From Actinomycetes bacterium (GTDB lineage: Bacteria; Actinomycetota; Acidimicrobiia; Acidimicrobiales; RAAP-2), in assembly GCA_021818265.1 (NCBI GenBank), contig JAKAEP010000002.1, positions 141,612-205,611 on the forward strand: DNA of 64,000 nucleotides, written 5' to 3'. Both the position numbers and the translations under genes were made by a program. Under the pieces are notes generated by a model. That model saw nothing but the letters and a program-made list of their open reading frames with translations, was not told the DNA's origin and searched no databases. Shown here in pieces: positions 50,845-60,610 of the stretch (position 1 is its first letter; each line of letters begins with the position of its first letter).

Positions 50845-52644
50845 TCAGGCCCGCCTCGGCCACGGGTCGAGGACCCGCTCGGCCCGACGCTCTTCCTCGA
50901 GGAGGCGCCGACGCGCGCGCAAGAGGTCGAACTCGCTCACGAGTCCCACCACGGTGCTCGGTGAGGCTCGATCGAGGACCGGCACGACGCCGACCGAGCG
51001 CTCGACCATGCGGTCGGCGACCGCGCGCAGGATCTCGTCGGGGTAGGCGACGACCCGTGGCGGCTCCGCGGCGTCGCCGACCGGGGTCGTGGCGTCGTCG
51101 CGACCGGCGAGCACGACCGACCACGGGACGACCCCGACGAGGCCCGCGTCGTCGAGGACCGGGTAGAGGCGCTGACGTCGGGCCGGCGACCCCTCGGGCA
51201 GCCGGCGGTAGAGCGCGGCGAGGGGCTCGTGGGGTGAGGTCGTCGTGAGGTCGCGGGCCATCACTTCGCGCACGAAGGTCGCCTCGAGCGGGTCGACGGC
51301 GTACTCGCGCATCACGTGGAAGCCCCGCCGAGCCACCTTCTCGGTGAGGATCGAGCGCTTGAGGACGAGGACGCTCACCAGGTGGGCGCAGCTCGCCGCC
51401 ACGAGCAGGGGCAGCAGGCTGTTGGGGTCGTGGGTGAGCTCGAAGGCGAAGACGATCGCCGTGAAGGGCGAGCGGGTGACCCCGGCCAGCGCCCCGCCGA
51501 GCCCGATGAGGGCCCAGCTCCCGGGCGTCGCCCCGGGCAGGACGTGGCCGAGGAGGCCGCCGAGGGCCGCGCCCACCATCATGATGGGCGCGAGGATGCC
51601 CCCGCTCGTGCCCGAGCCGAGGCTGAATGCCCATATCACCGTCTTCACCACGAGGAGGGCGAGCATCGCCCCCACGCCGAGCTCGCCGAGGAGCGTCGCG
51701 TGGATCGTGGCGTAGCCCACCCCGAGGGCCCGGGGGTCGGCGAGGCCGCCGACCCCGATGACGGCCCCACCGATGAGCGGCCACCACATCCAGTGCAGCC
51801 GGCCGCGGAGGCGCATGAAGAGGTCCTCGCTGCGGTAGACGGCCTGGGTCATCACCCAGGCCAGGAGGCCGCAGGCCACCCCCACCACCACGGCGCCCAC
51901 GAGCGCCACGCCACCCGCGGGGACCGGTGCCGCCAGCGGGAAGAGGGGCTGGGCGGAGATGAGCCCGGCGTGGGCGAGCTCGAGCCGCAGCCCGTCGGCC
52001 GTCGCGGCCGCCGTGCCGATGAGGACCATCGAGCGGGGTCGGAACTCGAAGGCCAGCAGCTCGACCCCGAACAGCGTCGCCGCGACGGGCGTGCCGAAGA
52101 CCGCGGCCATGCCCGCGGCGGCGCCGGCCACGAGCAGGCTGCGCCGCTGGGCGGCCGTGAGGTGCAAGAGCTGGCCGACGATCGAGCCGACGGCCCCGCC
52201 GGTGAGGATGATGGGGCCCTCGGCGCCGAAGGGGCCGCCCGAGCCGATGCTGACCGCGCTCGCGATGGGCTTGAGCACGGCCAGGCGTGGCTGGACGGTG
52301 CTGCCGTTGATGAGGATCCGCTCCATCGCCTCGGGGATCCCGTGACCCCGGATCTGCTCGGAGCCGAAGCGGGCCATGAGCCCGACGACGAGACCGCCCG
52401 CGACCGGGATGAGGATGGTCCACACACCGAGCCTCTCGGTGCCCGGGGCGACCAGCGAGACGCCGACGCGCTGGAAGTAGAAGAGGTTGGTGAAGAGACC
52501 GATCATGTCGAGCAGGGCGAGGGCGATGCCCGTCGAGAGGACGCCGATGCCGAGGGCGATCGGCACCAGCCGCAGGACGCGGACGGTCGTGGTGAAGTCG
52601 CCGAGGCGGTCCTCGGCGCCCCCGACGGGCGGGTCGCCGCTCAT
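50845..52644 (-). CDS. ClC chloride channel/transporter with CBS pair
   Basis: This 599-residue protein has the ClC core with GSGGPFGAEGPIILTGG (selectivity segment; the glutamate is the gating residue, about residue 140), FGTPVAATLFGVELLAFEF, LGSGTSGGILAP and GVTRSPFTAIVFAFELT. Two cytoplasmic CBS domains follow (VREVMARDLTTTSPHEPL, then EILRAVADRMVERSVGVVPV). A gating Glu suggests a H+/Cl- exchanger. The ATG is preceded by few ribosome signals. It diverges from a MarR-type gene with a triple-palindrome operator between, suggesting control by that regulator. Confidence 0.93.
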   Translation of the reverse strand: MSGDPPVGGAEDRLGDFTTTVRVLRLVPIALGIGVLSTGIALALLDMIGLFTNLFYFQRVGVSLVAPGTERLGVWTILIPVAGGLVVGLMARFGSEQIRGHGIPEAMERILINGSTVQPRLAVLKPIASAVSIGSGGPFGAEGPIILTGGAVGSIVGQLLHLTAAQRRSLLVAGAAAGMAAVFGTPVAATLFGVELLAFEFRPRSMVLIGTAAATADGLRLELAHAGLISAQPLFPLAAPVPAGGVALVGAVVVGVACGLLAWVMTQAVYRSEDLFMRLRGRLHWMWWPLIGGAVIGVGGLADPRALGVGYATIHATLLGELGVGAMLALLVVKTVIWAFSLGSGTSGGILAPIMMVGAALGGLLGHVLPGATPGSWALIGLGGALAGVTRSPFTAIVFAFELTHDPNSLLPLLVAASCAHLVSVLVLKRSILTEKVARRGFHVMREYAVDPLEATFVREVMARDLTTTSPHEPLAALYRRLPEGSPARRQRLYPVLDDAGLVGVVPWSVVLAGRDDATTPVGDAAEPPRVVAYPDEILRAVADRMVERSVGVVPVLDRASPSTVVGLVSEFDLLRARRRLLEEERRAERVLDPWPRRA

Positions 52645-52668
52645 CGGGCCGGTGGCGTGGCTAGAAAC

Positions 52669-52690
52669 ATCGTAGTACGATATTATCGTA
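52669..52690. promoter_or_regulatory. Overlapping palindromes between the clc and marR genes
   Basis: ATCGTA-G-TACGAT (52669-52681) and TACGAT-ATT-ATCGTA (52676-52690) are both perfect inverted repeats sharing the middle half-site. A -10 box TATCGT (52684-52689), ending 8 nt before the MarR GTG, overlaps the array. The site is AT-rich against the background and lies between two divergent genes, as expected for a MarR operator. Confidence 0.7.
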
Positions 52691-52696
52691 GGTCGA

Positions 52697-53104
52697 GTGA
52701 CCCTCTCTGCCTCGACCTACGCGCGCCTGCTGGCCCTACGGACGGGCCTGCGTCGCTTCCAGCACTGGAGCGAGCAGCAGGCGCGCGCCCAGGGGCTCAC
52801 CCCGGCTCAGCACCAGCTCATGCTCGCGGTGCGCGGTCACGGCGACGCCCGGGGCCCGACCATCGGCGACGTGGCGGAGTACCTCCTCCTCCAGCACCAC
52901 AGCGCGGTGGGGCTGGTCGACCGGGCCGTCGAGGCCGGGCTCGTGCGCCGGGTGCGCACCGACCCCGACCACCGGGTCGTGCGCCTCGCCCTGACGGACG
53001 ACGGCGCGCGTCGCCTCGAGCGGCTCTCGGCCCAGCACCTCGAGGAGATCGAGCGCCTCGCGCCCCTGCTGCGGGGCCTGACCAAGGGACTCGGGGTCAG
53101 CTAG
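52697..53104 (+). CDS. MarR-family transcriptional regulator
   Basis: This 135-residue protein shows the winged helix of MarR: GPTIGDVAEYLLLQHHSAVG is the recognition helix region, then LVDRAVEAGLVRRVRTDPDH and RVVRLALTDDGARRL form the wing. The flanking helices form the dimer. It starts with GTG and no ribosome site; a -10 box 8 nt upstream suggests a leaderless message. It overlaps the convergent KdpE-like gene by 8 nt. Likely represses itself and the divergent ClC gene. Confidence 0.9.
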   Translation: MTLSASTYARLLALRTGLRRFQHWSEQQARAQGLTPAQHQLMLAVRGHGDARGPTIGDVAEYLLLQHHSAVGLVDRAVEAGLVRRVRTDPDHRVVRLALTDDGARRLERLSAQHLEEIERLAPLLRGLTKGLGVS

Positions 53105-53783
53105 GTTCCGCGGCGAGGGTGTAGCCGACCCCGGGCAGCGTCTGGATCAGGCGGCCCTCCTCGTCGTCGAGCTTCTGGCGCAGCCGGTGGACGTAGGTGT
53201 GGACGTAGGGGGCCTCCTCGCCGTAGCCCCGCCCCCACACCTCGCGCAGGATCATCTGGTAGGTGCAGGTCCGTCCGGCGTGTCGCGCCAAGAAGGCCAG
53301 GACCGCGAACTCCTTGGCCGTCAGGTCCACCCGTCGCCCCGAGAGCCGCGCGTCGTGGTGGACGAGGTCGACCTCGAGCGCGCCCACGGCGACCACGGTC
53401 GGCCCCGCGGGCGGGGTGCCGGCCCCACGGTCGCGGAGCACGGCGCGCAGGCGGGCGTCGAGCTCGCCCATGGAGAAGGGCTTCGTGACATAGTCGCTCG
53501 CCCCGCCGTCGAGGGCGGCGATCTTGGTGGCCTCGGCGCCGGTGGCCGAGAGGATGATGATAGGGACGTCACTCCACTCGCGGAGGCGACGGCACACCTC
53601 CAATCCGTCGAGGTCGGGGAGCCCGAGATCGACGATGACCACGTCGGGGTCGTCGGTGGCCGCGTGGACGATGCCCGTTTCGCCGTCGGGGGCCGCGGTG
53701 ACCACGTGACCACTCGCTTCGAGCCCGAGCCGCAGCGCCCGCTGGAGGGAGCGGTCGTCGTCGATGACCAGGACTCGGGCCAT
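53097..53783 (-). CDS. kdpE: OmpR-type response regulator, KdpE-like
   Basis: This 228-residue protein has a receiver domain with VIDDD at the start, the phospho-acceptor Asp in VVIVDLGLPDLDG (about residue 51), a Ser in LSATG, and the lysine in DYVTKPF. The winged helix (VDLTAKEFAVLAFLARHAGR, then YVHTYVHRLRQKLDDEEGRL) binds DNA. It is coupled to the kinase gene by a one-base overlap (TGATG) and lies 2 kb from kdpFABC, so it is the likely activator of kdp under potassium limitation or turgor loss. Confidence 0.9.
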   Translation of the reverse strand: MARVLVIDDDRSLQRALRLGLEASGHVVTAAPDGETGIVHAATDDPDVVIVDLGLPDLDGLEVCRRLREWSDVPIIILSATGAEATKIAALDGGASDYVTKPFSMGELDARLRAVLRDRGAGTPPAGPTVVAVGALEVDLVHHDARLSGRRVDLTAKEFAVLAFLARHAGRTCTYQMILREVWGRGYGEEAPYVHTYVHRLRQKLDDEEGRLIQTLPGVGYTLAAEPS

Positions 53784-55240
53784 CACGCCGCCTCGGCCGC
53801 GGCGAGGGTGAGGGTGAAGCGGGCACCGCCACCCGGTGCGGCATCGCACCAGATGCGCGCCCCGTGGGCCTCGACGAAAGTTCGGGCGATCGTGAGCCCG
53901 AGCCCCGAGCGCCCTCCCGTGTCGAACTGGGTGAAGCGGTTAAAGACCGCCTCGCGCTGGTCCTCGGGCACACCGGGCCCCTCGTCGGAGATCGAGAGGA
54001 TGACGTCGGGGCCGCGTCGCGCCGCCGTGATGGTGACGGTGCCCGTCGGTGGGCCATGGCGCAGCGCGTTGTCGAGGAGGTTGACGAGGACCTGGTTCAT
54101 CAGGCCCGGGTCGACGGCGAGGGTCGGCACGTCCGGGTCCACGTCCACGACGACCCTCTGGCGTGTGAGGGAGGTCCGCACGGCCGCGAGGGCGTCGTCG
54201 ATGAGCCGACCGGCCGTCGTCGCCTCCCGGTGCAGGGTCAGGACGCCGGCCTCCAGCCGGGAGAGGTCGAGGAGGTTGGTGACCATTCGGGTGAGCCGGT
54301 CGGCCTCGACGTCGATGAGCCGGTGGAGCTCCTCGGCGTCGGGTGGCGAGAGGGACGCCCCTCGCTCGAGCAGGGTCGACGAGGCGACCTTGATGGTGGC
54401 GAGCGGGGTGCGCAGGTCGTGGCTCACGGCGCCCATGAGGCCGTGGCGGAAGCGGTCCGCCTCTTCGAGGAGCTGCGCGCGCAGGGCCTCCTCGCGCAGC
54501 CTCGCCCGCTCGAGGGCGACGGCGGCGTCGTTGGCGAAGGTCGTGAGCACCTCGCGCTCGGTGGGCGCCTCGGGCTCCCCGCGAAGGGCGAGCATCGCGA
54601 CGGCCCGACCCGAGGACGACAACGCGACGGCGCGCAGCCCCCCGTCATCGTGGACGACCGGTCCGACCGAGACCGGTCGTCCCGACGCCGGGTCGAGACG
54701 GGCCAGCTCCTGCTCGGTGAGGGGTTCGCCGGCGCTCGCGACGACGACGAGGTGGCCGTCGCGCAGTTGGAGCAGGGCCGCGCCCGGGACACCGAAGACG
54801 GTTCGCGCCGTGGCGACGATCGAGCGTAGGAGGGACTCGACGGGCTCGTCGGCGACGAGGCTCTCGGAGACGGCGGCCAGCTGGCGCATCACCTCGCGTC
54901 CGTGGCGAGCCTCGGAGCGGGTGACGTCGAGGGCGTCGACGATCTGGGCGACGAGGAGCATCACGACGGCGTAGACGGCGAGGGCCACCCAGTCCTGGCC
55001 CGAGCTGACCTGCAGCGTTCCGTACGGGGGGATGAAGAAGAAGTCGTAGACGAGGAAGCCGGCGACCACGGTGACGGCACCGGCCACGAATCCACCGACC
55101 GCGACCGCGAGGACGACCGGGACGATCAGGACGAGGGCGTCGGTGGAGATCGCGAGGACGGCTCGAAGTGGCACGAGGAGCGACGCCAGGGCCGCGAGGC
55201 TCCCCAGTCCGGCGCCCAGCCCCCACCAACGATGCCTCAC
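53783..55240 (-). CDS. Sensor histidine kinase, KdpD C-terminal type
   Basis: This 485-residue protein resembles the C-terminal half of KdpD. It has a DUF4118 membrane unit (three to four segments, with VVAGFLVYDFFFIPPYGTLQ), a GAF-like domain (about 130-250), the H-box SHDLRTPLATIK (about residue 272) and N-box NQVLVNLLDNALRHG. The D-box is ISDEGPGVPE and the G-box RSGLGLTIAR. The N-terminal KdpD nucleotide and Usp domains are missing. It transmits to the coupled response regulator. GTG start. See the kinase-dead KdpD-like protein downstream of kdpC. Confidence 0.9.
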   Translation of the reverse strand: MRHRWWGLGAGLGSLAALASLLVPLRAVLAISTDALVLIVPVVLAVAVGGFVAGAVTVVAGFLVYDFFFIPPYGTLQVSSGQDWVALAVYAVVMLLVAQIVDALDVTRSEARHGREVMRQLAAVSESLVADEPVESLLRSIVATARTVFGVPGAALLQLRDGHLVVVASAGEPLTEQELARLDPASGRPVSVGPVVHDDGGLRAVALSSSGRAVAMLALRGEPEAPTEREVLTTFANDAAVALERARLREEALRAQLLEEADRFRHGLMGAVSHDLRTPLATIKVASSTLLERGASLSPPDAEELHRLIDVEADRLTRMVTNLLDLSRLEAGVLTLHREATTAGRLIDDALAAVRTSLTRQRVVVDVDPDVPTLAVDPGLMNQVLVNLLDNALRHGPPTGTVTITAARRGPDVILSISDEGPGVPEDQREAVFNRFTQFDTGGRSGLGLTIARTFVEAHGARIWCDAAPGGGARFTLTLAAAEAA

Positions 55241-55277
55241 GCACTCAGTATCGCGTAGGCGAACCCACGGGTGACCG

Positions 55278-55316
55278 TTCAGAACTTTTCCAGGCCCGAC
55301 CCGCTCGCTCCAGAAC
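55278..55316 (+). promoter_or_regulatory. Direct repeats in the kdp divergent promoter region (possible KdpE site)
   Basis: TTCAGAAC (55278-55285) and TCCAGAAC (55309-55316) lie 31 nt apart, about three helical turns, in the 107-nt gap between the divergent kinase gene and the first kdp gene. OmpR-type regulators bind direct repeats. Weak evidence from sequence alone. Confidence 0.35.
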
Positions 55317-55347
55317 CGCTTCAGCCGGGCGGCACGACGATGGGTCC

Positions 55348-55431
55348 ATGGCCGATCTCCTCGTCGTCATCGGCATCGTGGCGTTCACCGCGGCGATGCT
55401 CGGGCTCATCGCAGCGCTTGGTCGGCTGTGA
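55348..55431 (+). CDS. Very small membrane protein before kdpF
   Basis: This 27-residue single-span protein (ADLLVVIGIVAFTAAMLGLI, then AALGRL) has its stop overlapping the GTG of kdpF by 4 nt (GTGA). Small membrane genes of this kind precede kdpF in other actinobacteria. It could be an extra subunit or just a coupling leader; no ribosome site is obvious at its ATG. Confidence 0.5.
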   Translation: MADLLVVIGIVAFTAAMLGLIAALGRL

Positions 55432-55517
55432 GCGCCACCCAGCTCGTCCTGCTCGTCGTGAGCGTCCTCATGTTGCTCTACCTCGGCTACGCGATGTTCA
55501 AGCCGGAGAAGTTCTGA
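55428..55517 (+). CDS. kdpF: KdpF, small subunit of the potassium-importing ATPase
   Basis: This 29-residue single-membrane-span peptide ([20 protein letters not shown], then FKPEKF) matches KdpF: one hydrophobic helix with the short tail Y-x2-FKPEKF. It stabilises the KdpABC complex. The GTG is coupled to the preceding small gene and the TGA shares one base with the kdpA ATG. Confidence 0.88.
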   Translation: MSATQLVLLVVSVLMLLYLGYAMFKPEKF

Positions 55518-57202
55518 TGGGCTTCTTCCTGACCCTCGTCCTGCTCGTCGCGAGCCTCGGGCTCGCGTGGCGCTACCTCGGGTCCTATATGGCCTCGGTC
55601 TTCGAGGGCCGGGTCCACTGGCTCTCGTGGGTGGAGCGGCCGCTCTACCGTCTTCTCGGGACCTCGCCGGAGAGGGAGCAGTCCTGGAAGCGCTACGCCG
55701 GGGCCCTCGTGGTGTTCTCGGGGATGTCGCTCCTCCTCACGTACCTCGTCCTGCGGCTCCAGGGGCACCTGCCCCTCAACCCCCAGCACCTGGGCGACGT
55801 CGGCTCGGCGCTCAGCTTCAACGCCGCGGCCTCCTTCGTCACCAACACGAACTGGCAGAACTACGGGGGGGAGACGACGCTGTCGTACTTCTCCCAGATC
55901 ACCTTGATGGTCCAGCAGTTCGTCACGCCGGCCGTCGGCATCGTCGCCGCCGTCGTGGTCGTGCGTGGCTTCGCCCGGCGCAAGGCGTCGGCCGTCGGGA
56001 ACTTCTGGGTCGACCTCACCCGGTGCCTGCTCTACGTGCTGGCGCCCATCGCCTTCGTCGCGGGGATCGTCTTCGTCGGCCAGGGGGCCGTCCAGACCCT
56101 CGCCGGGACCGCGACCTTCCACGACGCCCTCAACGGCGTCACCCAGACCATCGCACGCGGTCCCATCGCCTTCATGGAGGCGATCAAGCAGCTCGGGACG
56201 AACGGCGGCGGCTTCTTGAACGCCAATTCGGCGACGCCCTTCGAGAACCCGACCGGGCTCACGAACTTCCTGTCCATCTTCCTCGTGCTGTGCATCCCGG
56301 TCTCTCTGACCTACACCTTCGGCAAGATGGTCGGCAGCCGGCGTCACGGCGTGGCCCTGCTCGCGGTGATGGCGATCCTCTTCGGCTCGGTCCTCGCGGT
56401 CACGGCCACGGCCGAGCACCAGAACAACCCGGCCGTCGCCGCCGCCGGGGTGCACTCGAGCGTGGGCAACACCGAGGGCAAGGAGGTGCGCTTCGGCGAC
56501 ACGACGAGTGCGCTGTTCGGCGTCGCCTCGACGTCGACCTCGACCGGATCGGCCGACGCGGCCTACGACTCGTTCACTCCGATGGGGGGCTTCGGCCTCC
56601 TCGTGGGGATGATGTTTGGCGAGGTCTCGCCCGGCGGCACCGGGAGCGGCCTCTACACCCTCCTCATCTACGCGGTCATCGCCGTCTTCATCGGCGGCCT
56701 GATGATCGGACGGACACCGGAGTTCCTGGGCAAGAAGATCCAGGCGACGGAGGTGAAGCTGGCCGGCCTCGGCGCGCTCGTGATGCCCATCGTCGTCCTC
56801 GTCGTGACGGCCATCGCCGTCTCGACGGCCGCGGGGCGCGCCGGGCCCCTCAACCACGGGCCCCACGGGTTCAGCGAGATCCTCTACGGCCTCACGAGTC
56901 AGGGCAACAACAACGGCTCGGCCTTCGGGGGCCTCAGCGGCAACACCCCGTTCTACAACGTCATCGGCGCGATCGACATGCTGCTCGGGCGCTTCGCGAT
57001 CATGATCCCCGCCATCGCGCTCGGGGGCGTCCTCGCGCGCAAGGACGTCGTTCCCCAGTCACTCGGGACGTTCCGCACGGACAACACGATGTTCGTGGGC
57101 CTCACGACGGGGGTCGTCGTGATCATCGGGGGGCTCACCTTCTTCCCGGCGTTGGCCCTGGGTCCGATCGTCGAACAGCTGAGCCACGGGAGGTTCTTCT
57201 GA
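55517..57202 (+). CDS. kdpA: KdpA, potassium-binding subunit
   Basis: This 561-residue membrane protein of the potassium channel-like superfamily has ten segments. The selectivity filter loops are visible: [14 protein letters not shown] (first, near residue 115), [19 protein letters not shown] (second, near 230), a third ([20 protein letters not shown]) and [17 protein letters not shown] (fourth). KdpA selects K+ at high affinity and hands it to KdpB. Its ATG overlaps the kdpF stop by one base and its stop overlaps the kdpB ATG. Confidence 0.97.
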   Translation: MGFFLTLVLLVASLGLAWRYLGSYMASVFEGRVHWLSWVERPLYRLLGTSPEREQSWKRYAGALVVFSGMSLLLTYLVLRLQGHLPLNPQHLGDVGSALSFNAAASFVTNTNWQNYGGETTLSYFSQITLMVQQFVTPAVGIVAAVVVVRGFARRKASAVGNFWVDLTRCLLYVLAPIAFVAGIVFVGQGAVQTLAGTATFHDALNGVTQTIARGPIAFMEAIKQLGTNGGGFLNANSATPFENPTGLTNFLSIFLVLCIPVSLTYTFGKMVGSRRHGVALLAVMAILFGSVLAVTATAEHQNNPAVAAAGVHSSVGNTEGKEVRFGDTTSALFGVASTSTSTGSADAAYDSFTPMGGFGLLVGMMFGEVSPGGTGSGLYTLLIYAVIAVFIGGLMIGRTPEFLGKKIQATEVKLAGLGALVMPIVVLVVTAIAVSTAAGRAGPLNHGPHGFSEILYGLTSQGNNNGSAFGGLSGNTPFYNVIGAIDMLLGRFAIMIPAIALGGVLARKDVVPQSLGTFRTDNTMFVGLTTGVVVIIGGLTFFPALALGPIVEQLSHGRFF

Positions 57203-59247
57203 TGAGCGTGGCCGAGTCGACCGCGCCCCACGGCGTCGCCCAGTCGCGCAGCCTGTTCGACCCCGCGATCCTGCGCGAGGCGGCTGCCGGCGCCTTCAGG
57301 AAGCTCGACCCCCGCGTGCAGGTGCGCAATCCCGTCATGTTCGTGGTGCTCGTGGGGACCGTCGTCAGCTTCATCGAGGCGGTCGCCCACCCCGGGGTCT
57401 TCACCTGGTCGATCACTGCGTGGCTCTTCTTGACCGTCGTCTTCGCCAACTTCGCCGAGGCGATGGCCGAGGGTCGGGGCAAGGCCCAGGCCGACACGTT
57501 GCGCAAGATGCGTTCGGAGACCGAGGCGCGCCGGCTGCGCCCCGACGGGACCGAGGAGAGGGTCGCCGCGGCCGACCTCGCGGCGGGCGACCTCGTCGTC
57601 TGCGAGCCCGGCGACGTCATCCCCTCCGACGGGGAGATCACCGAGGGGATCGCCTCGGTGGACGAGTCGGCGATCACGGGTGAGTCCGCGCCCGTGATCC
57701 GTGAGTCCGGCGGCGACCGCTCGGCCGTCACCGGGGGGACACGGGTCCTCTCGGACCGGATCGTCGTGCGGATCACCGCCGAGCGCGGCCACACGTTCCT
57801 CGACCGCATGATCACGCTGGTCGAGGGCGCGAACCGCCAGAGGACGCCCAACGAGATCGCCCTGACGATCCTCCTCTCGGTGCTGACCATCGTGTTCATC
57901 CCGGTCGTCGTCACCCTCGTCCCGTTCGCCCGTTTCTCCGGGGCCAGCGTGTCGGTCGTGATCCTCGTGGCGCTACTCGTGTGTCTCATCCCCACGACGA
58001 TCGGGGCGCTGCTGTCGGCGATAGGCATCGCCGGCATGGACCGCCTGGTCCAGCGCAACGTGCTCGCGATGAGCGGCCGGGCGGTCGAGGCGGCGGGCGA
58101 CGTCCAGACGCTCCTGCTCGACAAGACCGGCACCATCACCCTCGGCAACCGGATGGCCTCGGCCTTCTACCCGGTGGGCGGTCACAGCGAGGCCGAGGTC
58201 GCGGACGTCGCTCAGCTGGCGTCCCTCGCCGACGAGACGCCCGAAGGCCGCTCGATCGTGGTGCTCGCGAAGGAGCGCTTCGCGCTGCGCGAGCGCACGC
58301 TGGACCCGTCCCACGAGTTCGTCCCCTTCAGCGCCACGACGCGGATGTCCGGCCTCGACGTCGACGGGCGGCGCATCCGCAAGGGAGCCGGCGACGCCGT
58401 GAAGCGCTGGGTCGTGGACCAGGGCGGGTCGATCCCGGCCGACCTCGACGAGATCGTCGAGCGCCTCGCCCACGCGGGCTCGACGCCGCTCGTGGTCGCC
58501 GACGGTGACGAAGTGCTCGGCGTCATCGAGCTGAAGGACGTCGTGAAGACGGGCATCAAGGAGAAGTTCGACGAGATGCGCCGGCTCGGCATCCGCACCG
58601 TGATGATCACGGGCGACAACCCCCTGACCGCGGCGGCGATCGCCCAGGAGGCGGGGGTCGACGACTTCCTCGCCGAGGCCACCCCCGAGGCCAAGATGGC
58701 CCTCATCCGAGAGGAGCAGGAGGGCGGCAAGCTCGTCGCGATGACCGGTGACGGCACCAACGACGCGCCGGCCCTGGCCCAGGCCGACGTCGGCGTCGCC
58801 ATGAACACCGGGACCATGGCCGCGAAGGAGGCCGGCAACATGGTCGACCTCGACTCCAACCCCACCAAGCTGATCGACGTCGTCGAGATCGGCAAGCAGC
58901 TCCTGATCACGCGCGGTTCGCTCACGACGTTCTCGATCGCGAACGACGTCGCGAAGTACTTCGCCATCATCCCGGCGATGTTCTTCGCGGCGTACCCCCA
59001 GCTCAAGACGCTCAACATCATGCGCCTGCACAGCCCCCAGAGCGCGATCCTCTCGGCCGTCATCTTCAACGCGCTCGTCATCGTCGCCCTCATCCCCCTC
59101 GCGCTGCGCGGCGTGCGGTTCCGCGCGGCCAACTCGGGGGCGATCCTCCGGCGCAACGTCCTCATCTACGGCGTCGGCGGGGTCATCGCCCCGTTCATCT
59201 TCATCAAGCTGATCGACCTGATCCTGGTCGCTCTGCACGCGTACTAG
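57202..59247 (+). CDS. kdpB: KdpB, P-type ATPase subunit
   Basis: This 681-residue P1A ATPase energises K+ uptake. Motifs: [14 protein letters not shown] (actuator), [20 protein letters not shown] (membrane helix 4), [11 protein letters not shown] (phosphorylated Asp), [20 protein letters not shown] and [16 protein letters not shown]. The first 60 residues are hydrophilic. It starts with ATG one base before the end of kdpA, so it is coupled. Full length and all catalytic residues are intact. Confidence 0.97.
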   Translation: MSVAESTAPHGVAQSRSLFDPAILREAAAGAFRKLDPRVQVRNPVMFVVLVGTVVSFIEAVAHPGVFTWSITAWLFLTVVFANFAEAMAEGRGKAQADTLRKMRSETEARRLRPDGTEERVAAADLAAGDLVVCEPGDVIPSDGEITEGIASVDESAITGESAPVIRESGGDRSAVTGGTRVLSDRIVVRITAERGHTFLDRMITLVEGANRQRTPNEIALTILLSVLTIVFIPVVVTLVPFARFSGASVSVVILVALLVCLIPTTIGALLSAIGIAGMDRLVQRNVLAMSGRAVEAAGDVQTLLLDKTGTITLGNRMASAFYPVGGHSEAEVADVAQLASLADETPEGRSIVVLAKERFALRERTLDPSHEFVPFSATTRMSGLDVDGRRIRKGAGDAVKRWVVDQGGSIPADLDEIVERLAHAGSTPLVVADGDEVLGVIELKDVVKTGIKEKFDEMRRLGIRTVMITGDNPLTAAAIAQEAGVDDFLAEATPEAKMALIREEQEGGKLVAMTGDGTNDAPALAQADVGVAMNTGTMAAKEAGNMVDLDSNPTKLIDVVEIGKQLLITRGSLTTFSIANDVAKYFAIIPAMFFAAYPQLKTLNIMRLHSPQSAILSAVIFNALVIVALIPLALRGVRFRAANSGAILRRNVLIYGVGGVIAPFIFIKLIDLILVALHAY

Positions 59248-59255
59248 GGGGCACC

Positions 59256-59867
59256 ATGTGGACGCACCTTCGCCGCTCCTTCGTCATGGCGGTGCTCTGC
59301 ACGCTCGTCTTTGGCTTCCTGTACGCCTTCGCCGGCACCGGGGTCGCCCAGCTGCTCTTCGGCTACCAGGCCAACGGGTCGATCGGACCCAACGGCTCGG
59401 CGCTCATCGGCCAGAACTGGACCGGTCGGAGTTGGTTCCACGGACGGCCCGACGACGCCGGCCCCTACGCGGCCAATCCCCAGAAGAACGTCAGCGGAGG
59501 GGACAACCCCCTCGTCGCGAACGGGGTCAACGGCGAGTCCGGGGCGACGAACCTCGGCCCGCGTTCTAAGACCCTCGTCGCGGACACGAGGGCCCTGGTC
59601 GCCTACTGGCACCGTCTCGGGGTCGCGCACCCGACGCCGGACCTGGTGACGACCTCGGGCAGTGGGTACGATCCGGACATCTCGCCGGCCGACGCGCTCG
59701 TCCAGGTACCCATGGTCGCCCGGGCGACCGGGATCGCCCCGTCCCGACTGCGCCGTCTGGTCGCCAGCCAGACCCACGGGCCGCAGTTCGGCTTCCTGGG
59801 CTCGTCCTACATCGACGTCCTGAGCCTCAACGAGGCCCTGGCCCGGTTGCGCGCCGCCGGCTCGTGA
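59256..59867 (+). CDS. kdpC: KdpC, potassium-ATPase accessory subunit
   Basis: This 203-residue protein has one N-terminal membrane span (FVMAVLCTLVFGFLYAFAG) and a periplasmic domain. Family features: NGSALIGQNWTGRSWFHGRP, GATNLGPRSK, SGSGYDPDISPADALVQVP and FLGSSYIDVLSLNEAL. It helps KdpB bind ATP and stabilises the complex. The ATG follows the kdpB stop by 8 nt. Its stop overlaps the next gene (GTGA), coupling the sensor-like gene to the transporter. Confidence 0.95.
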   Translation: MWTHLRRSFVMAVLCTLVFGFLYAFAGTGVAQLLFGYQANGSIGPNGSALIGQNWTGRSWFHGRPDDAGPYAANPQKNVSGGDNPLVANGVNGESGATNLGPRSKTLVADTRALVAYWHRLGVAHPTPDLVTTSGSGYDPDISPADALVQVPMVARATGIAPSRLRRLVASQTHGPQFGFLGSSYIDVLSLNEALARLRAAGS

Positions 59868-60610
59868 GCGACGTCCGGCTCCGCCTCGCCGCGTGGGCGG
59901 CGTCGCTCGCCGTCCCCCTCGTGGTGAGCCTGGCGCTCGTGGCGGTGCGCTCGCGGTTCGCCAACGCGGCCGAGGCGCTGCTGCTGGTCGGCGTGGTGAC
60001 CGTCGTCGCGGTGCTCGGTGACCGTGCCGCGGGGTATCTGGCCACGCTGTCGGCGGGCGCGTGCTTCGACTTCTACTGGACCCGCCCCTACGACCGCTTC
60101 ACGATCGGCCACCGAGCGGACCTCGAGACCTTCGTGTGCCTGGTCGGCGTGGGGGTCGCCGTCACCGAGCTCGCGCAGTGGAACCGGCGAAGCCGGCGCC
60201 GTCACCACGAGAGCGCGTGGCTGGTGGCGGCGATCGCCGACGCGTCGAGCCTGGCCGCCTCGAGCGAGCCCGCGGCGGACGTGGTCGAGCGGGCCGGTGC
60301 GCTGCTCATCGACGTGCTGGAGCTGCGCGCCTGTCGATTCGAGCCCGGCCGCGCCGAGCCTCCCCGGGCACGCCTCCTCGTGACGGGCGACGTGGAGAAC
60401 GCGGGGCTGCTCTGGCCGGTCGACGAGTGGGGCCTCCCCGGGCCCGAGACCGAGATCGCGGTCTCCTGGCGGGGGCGGATCCGGGGGAGTTTCGTCCTCA
60501 CGCCCCGCCCGGCCCACCCGGTGTCGCTCGAGCGTCGCGTGGCGGCCGTGGCGATCGCCGAGTCGGTCGCCGGGTCCCTGCCCGGCGTGGAGGCCGGAGG
60601 AGGGCCGTGA
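59864..60610 (+). CDS. DUF4118/GAF-like membrane protein, KdpD fragment-like
   Basis: This 248-residue protein has a DUF4118-type membrane unit of four segments (LAVPLVVSLALVAVRSRFAN, ALLLVGVVTVVAVLGDRAAG and so on). It carries the KdpD family motif FDFYWTRPYDRFTI, then a GAF-like cytoplasmic domain (ESAWLVAAIADASSLAASSE) and no kinase domain. Coupled by GTGA overlaps to kdpC upstream and to the KdpD-like gene downstream. It probably dimerises with the other sensors; function inferred. Confidence 0.8.
   Translation: MSDVRLRLAAWAASLAVPLVVSLALVAVRSRFANAAEALLLVGVVTVVAVLGDRAAGYLATLSAGACFDFYWTRPYDRFTIGHRADLETFVCLVGVGVAVTELAQWNRRSRRRHHESAWLVAAIADASSLAASSEPAADVVERAGALLIDVLELRACRFEPGRAEPPRARLLVTGDVENAGLLWPVDEWGLPGPETEIAVSWRGRIRGSFVLTPRPAHPVSLERRVAAVAIAESVAGSLPGVEAGGGP

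Noticed and set aside
55340..55431. Taking the 27-aa frame as kdpF itself
   Set aside because: The next frame (55428-55517) ends in FKPEKF, the typical KdpF tail, and directly touches kdpA.
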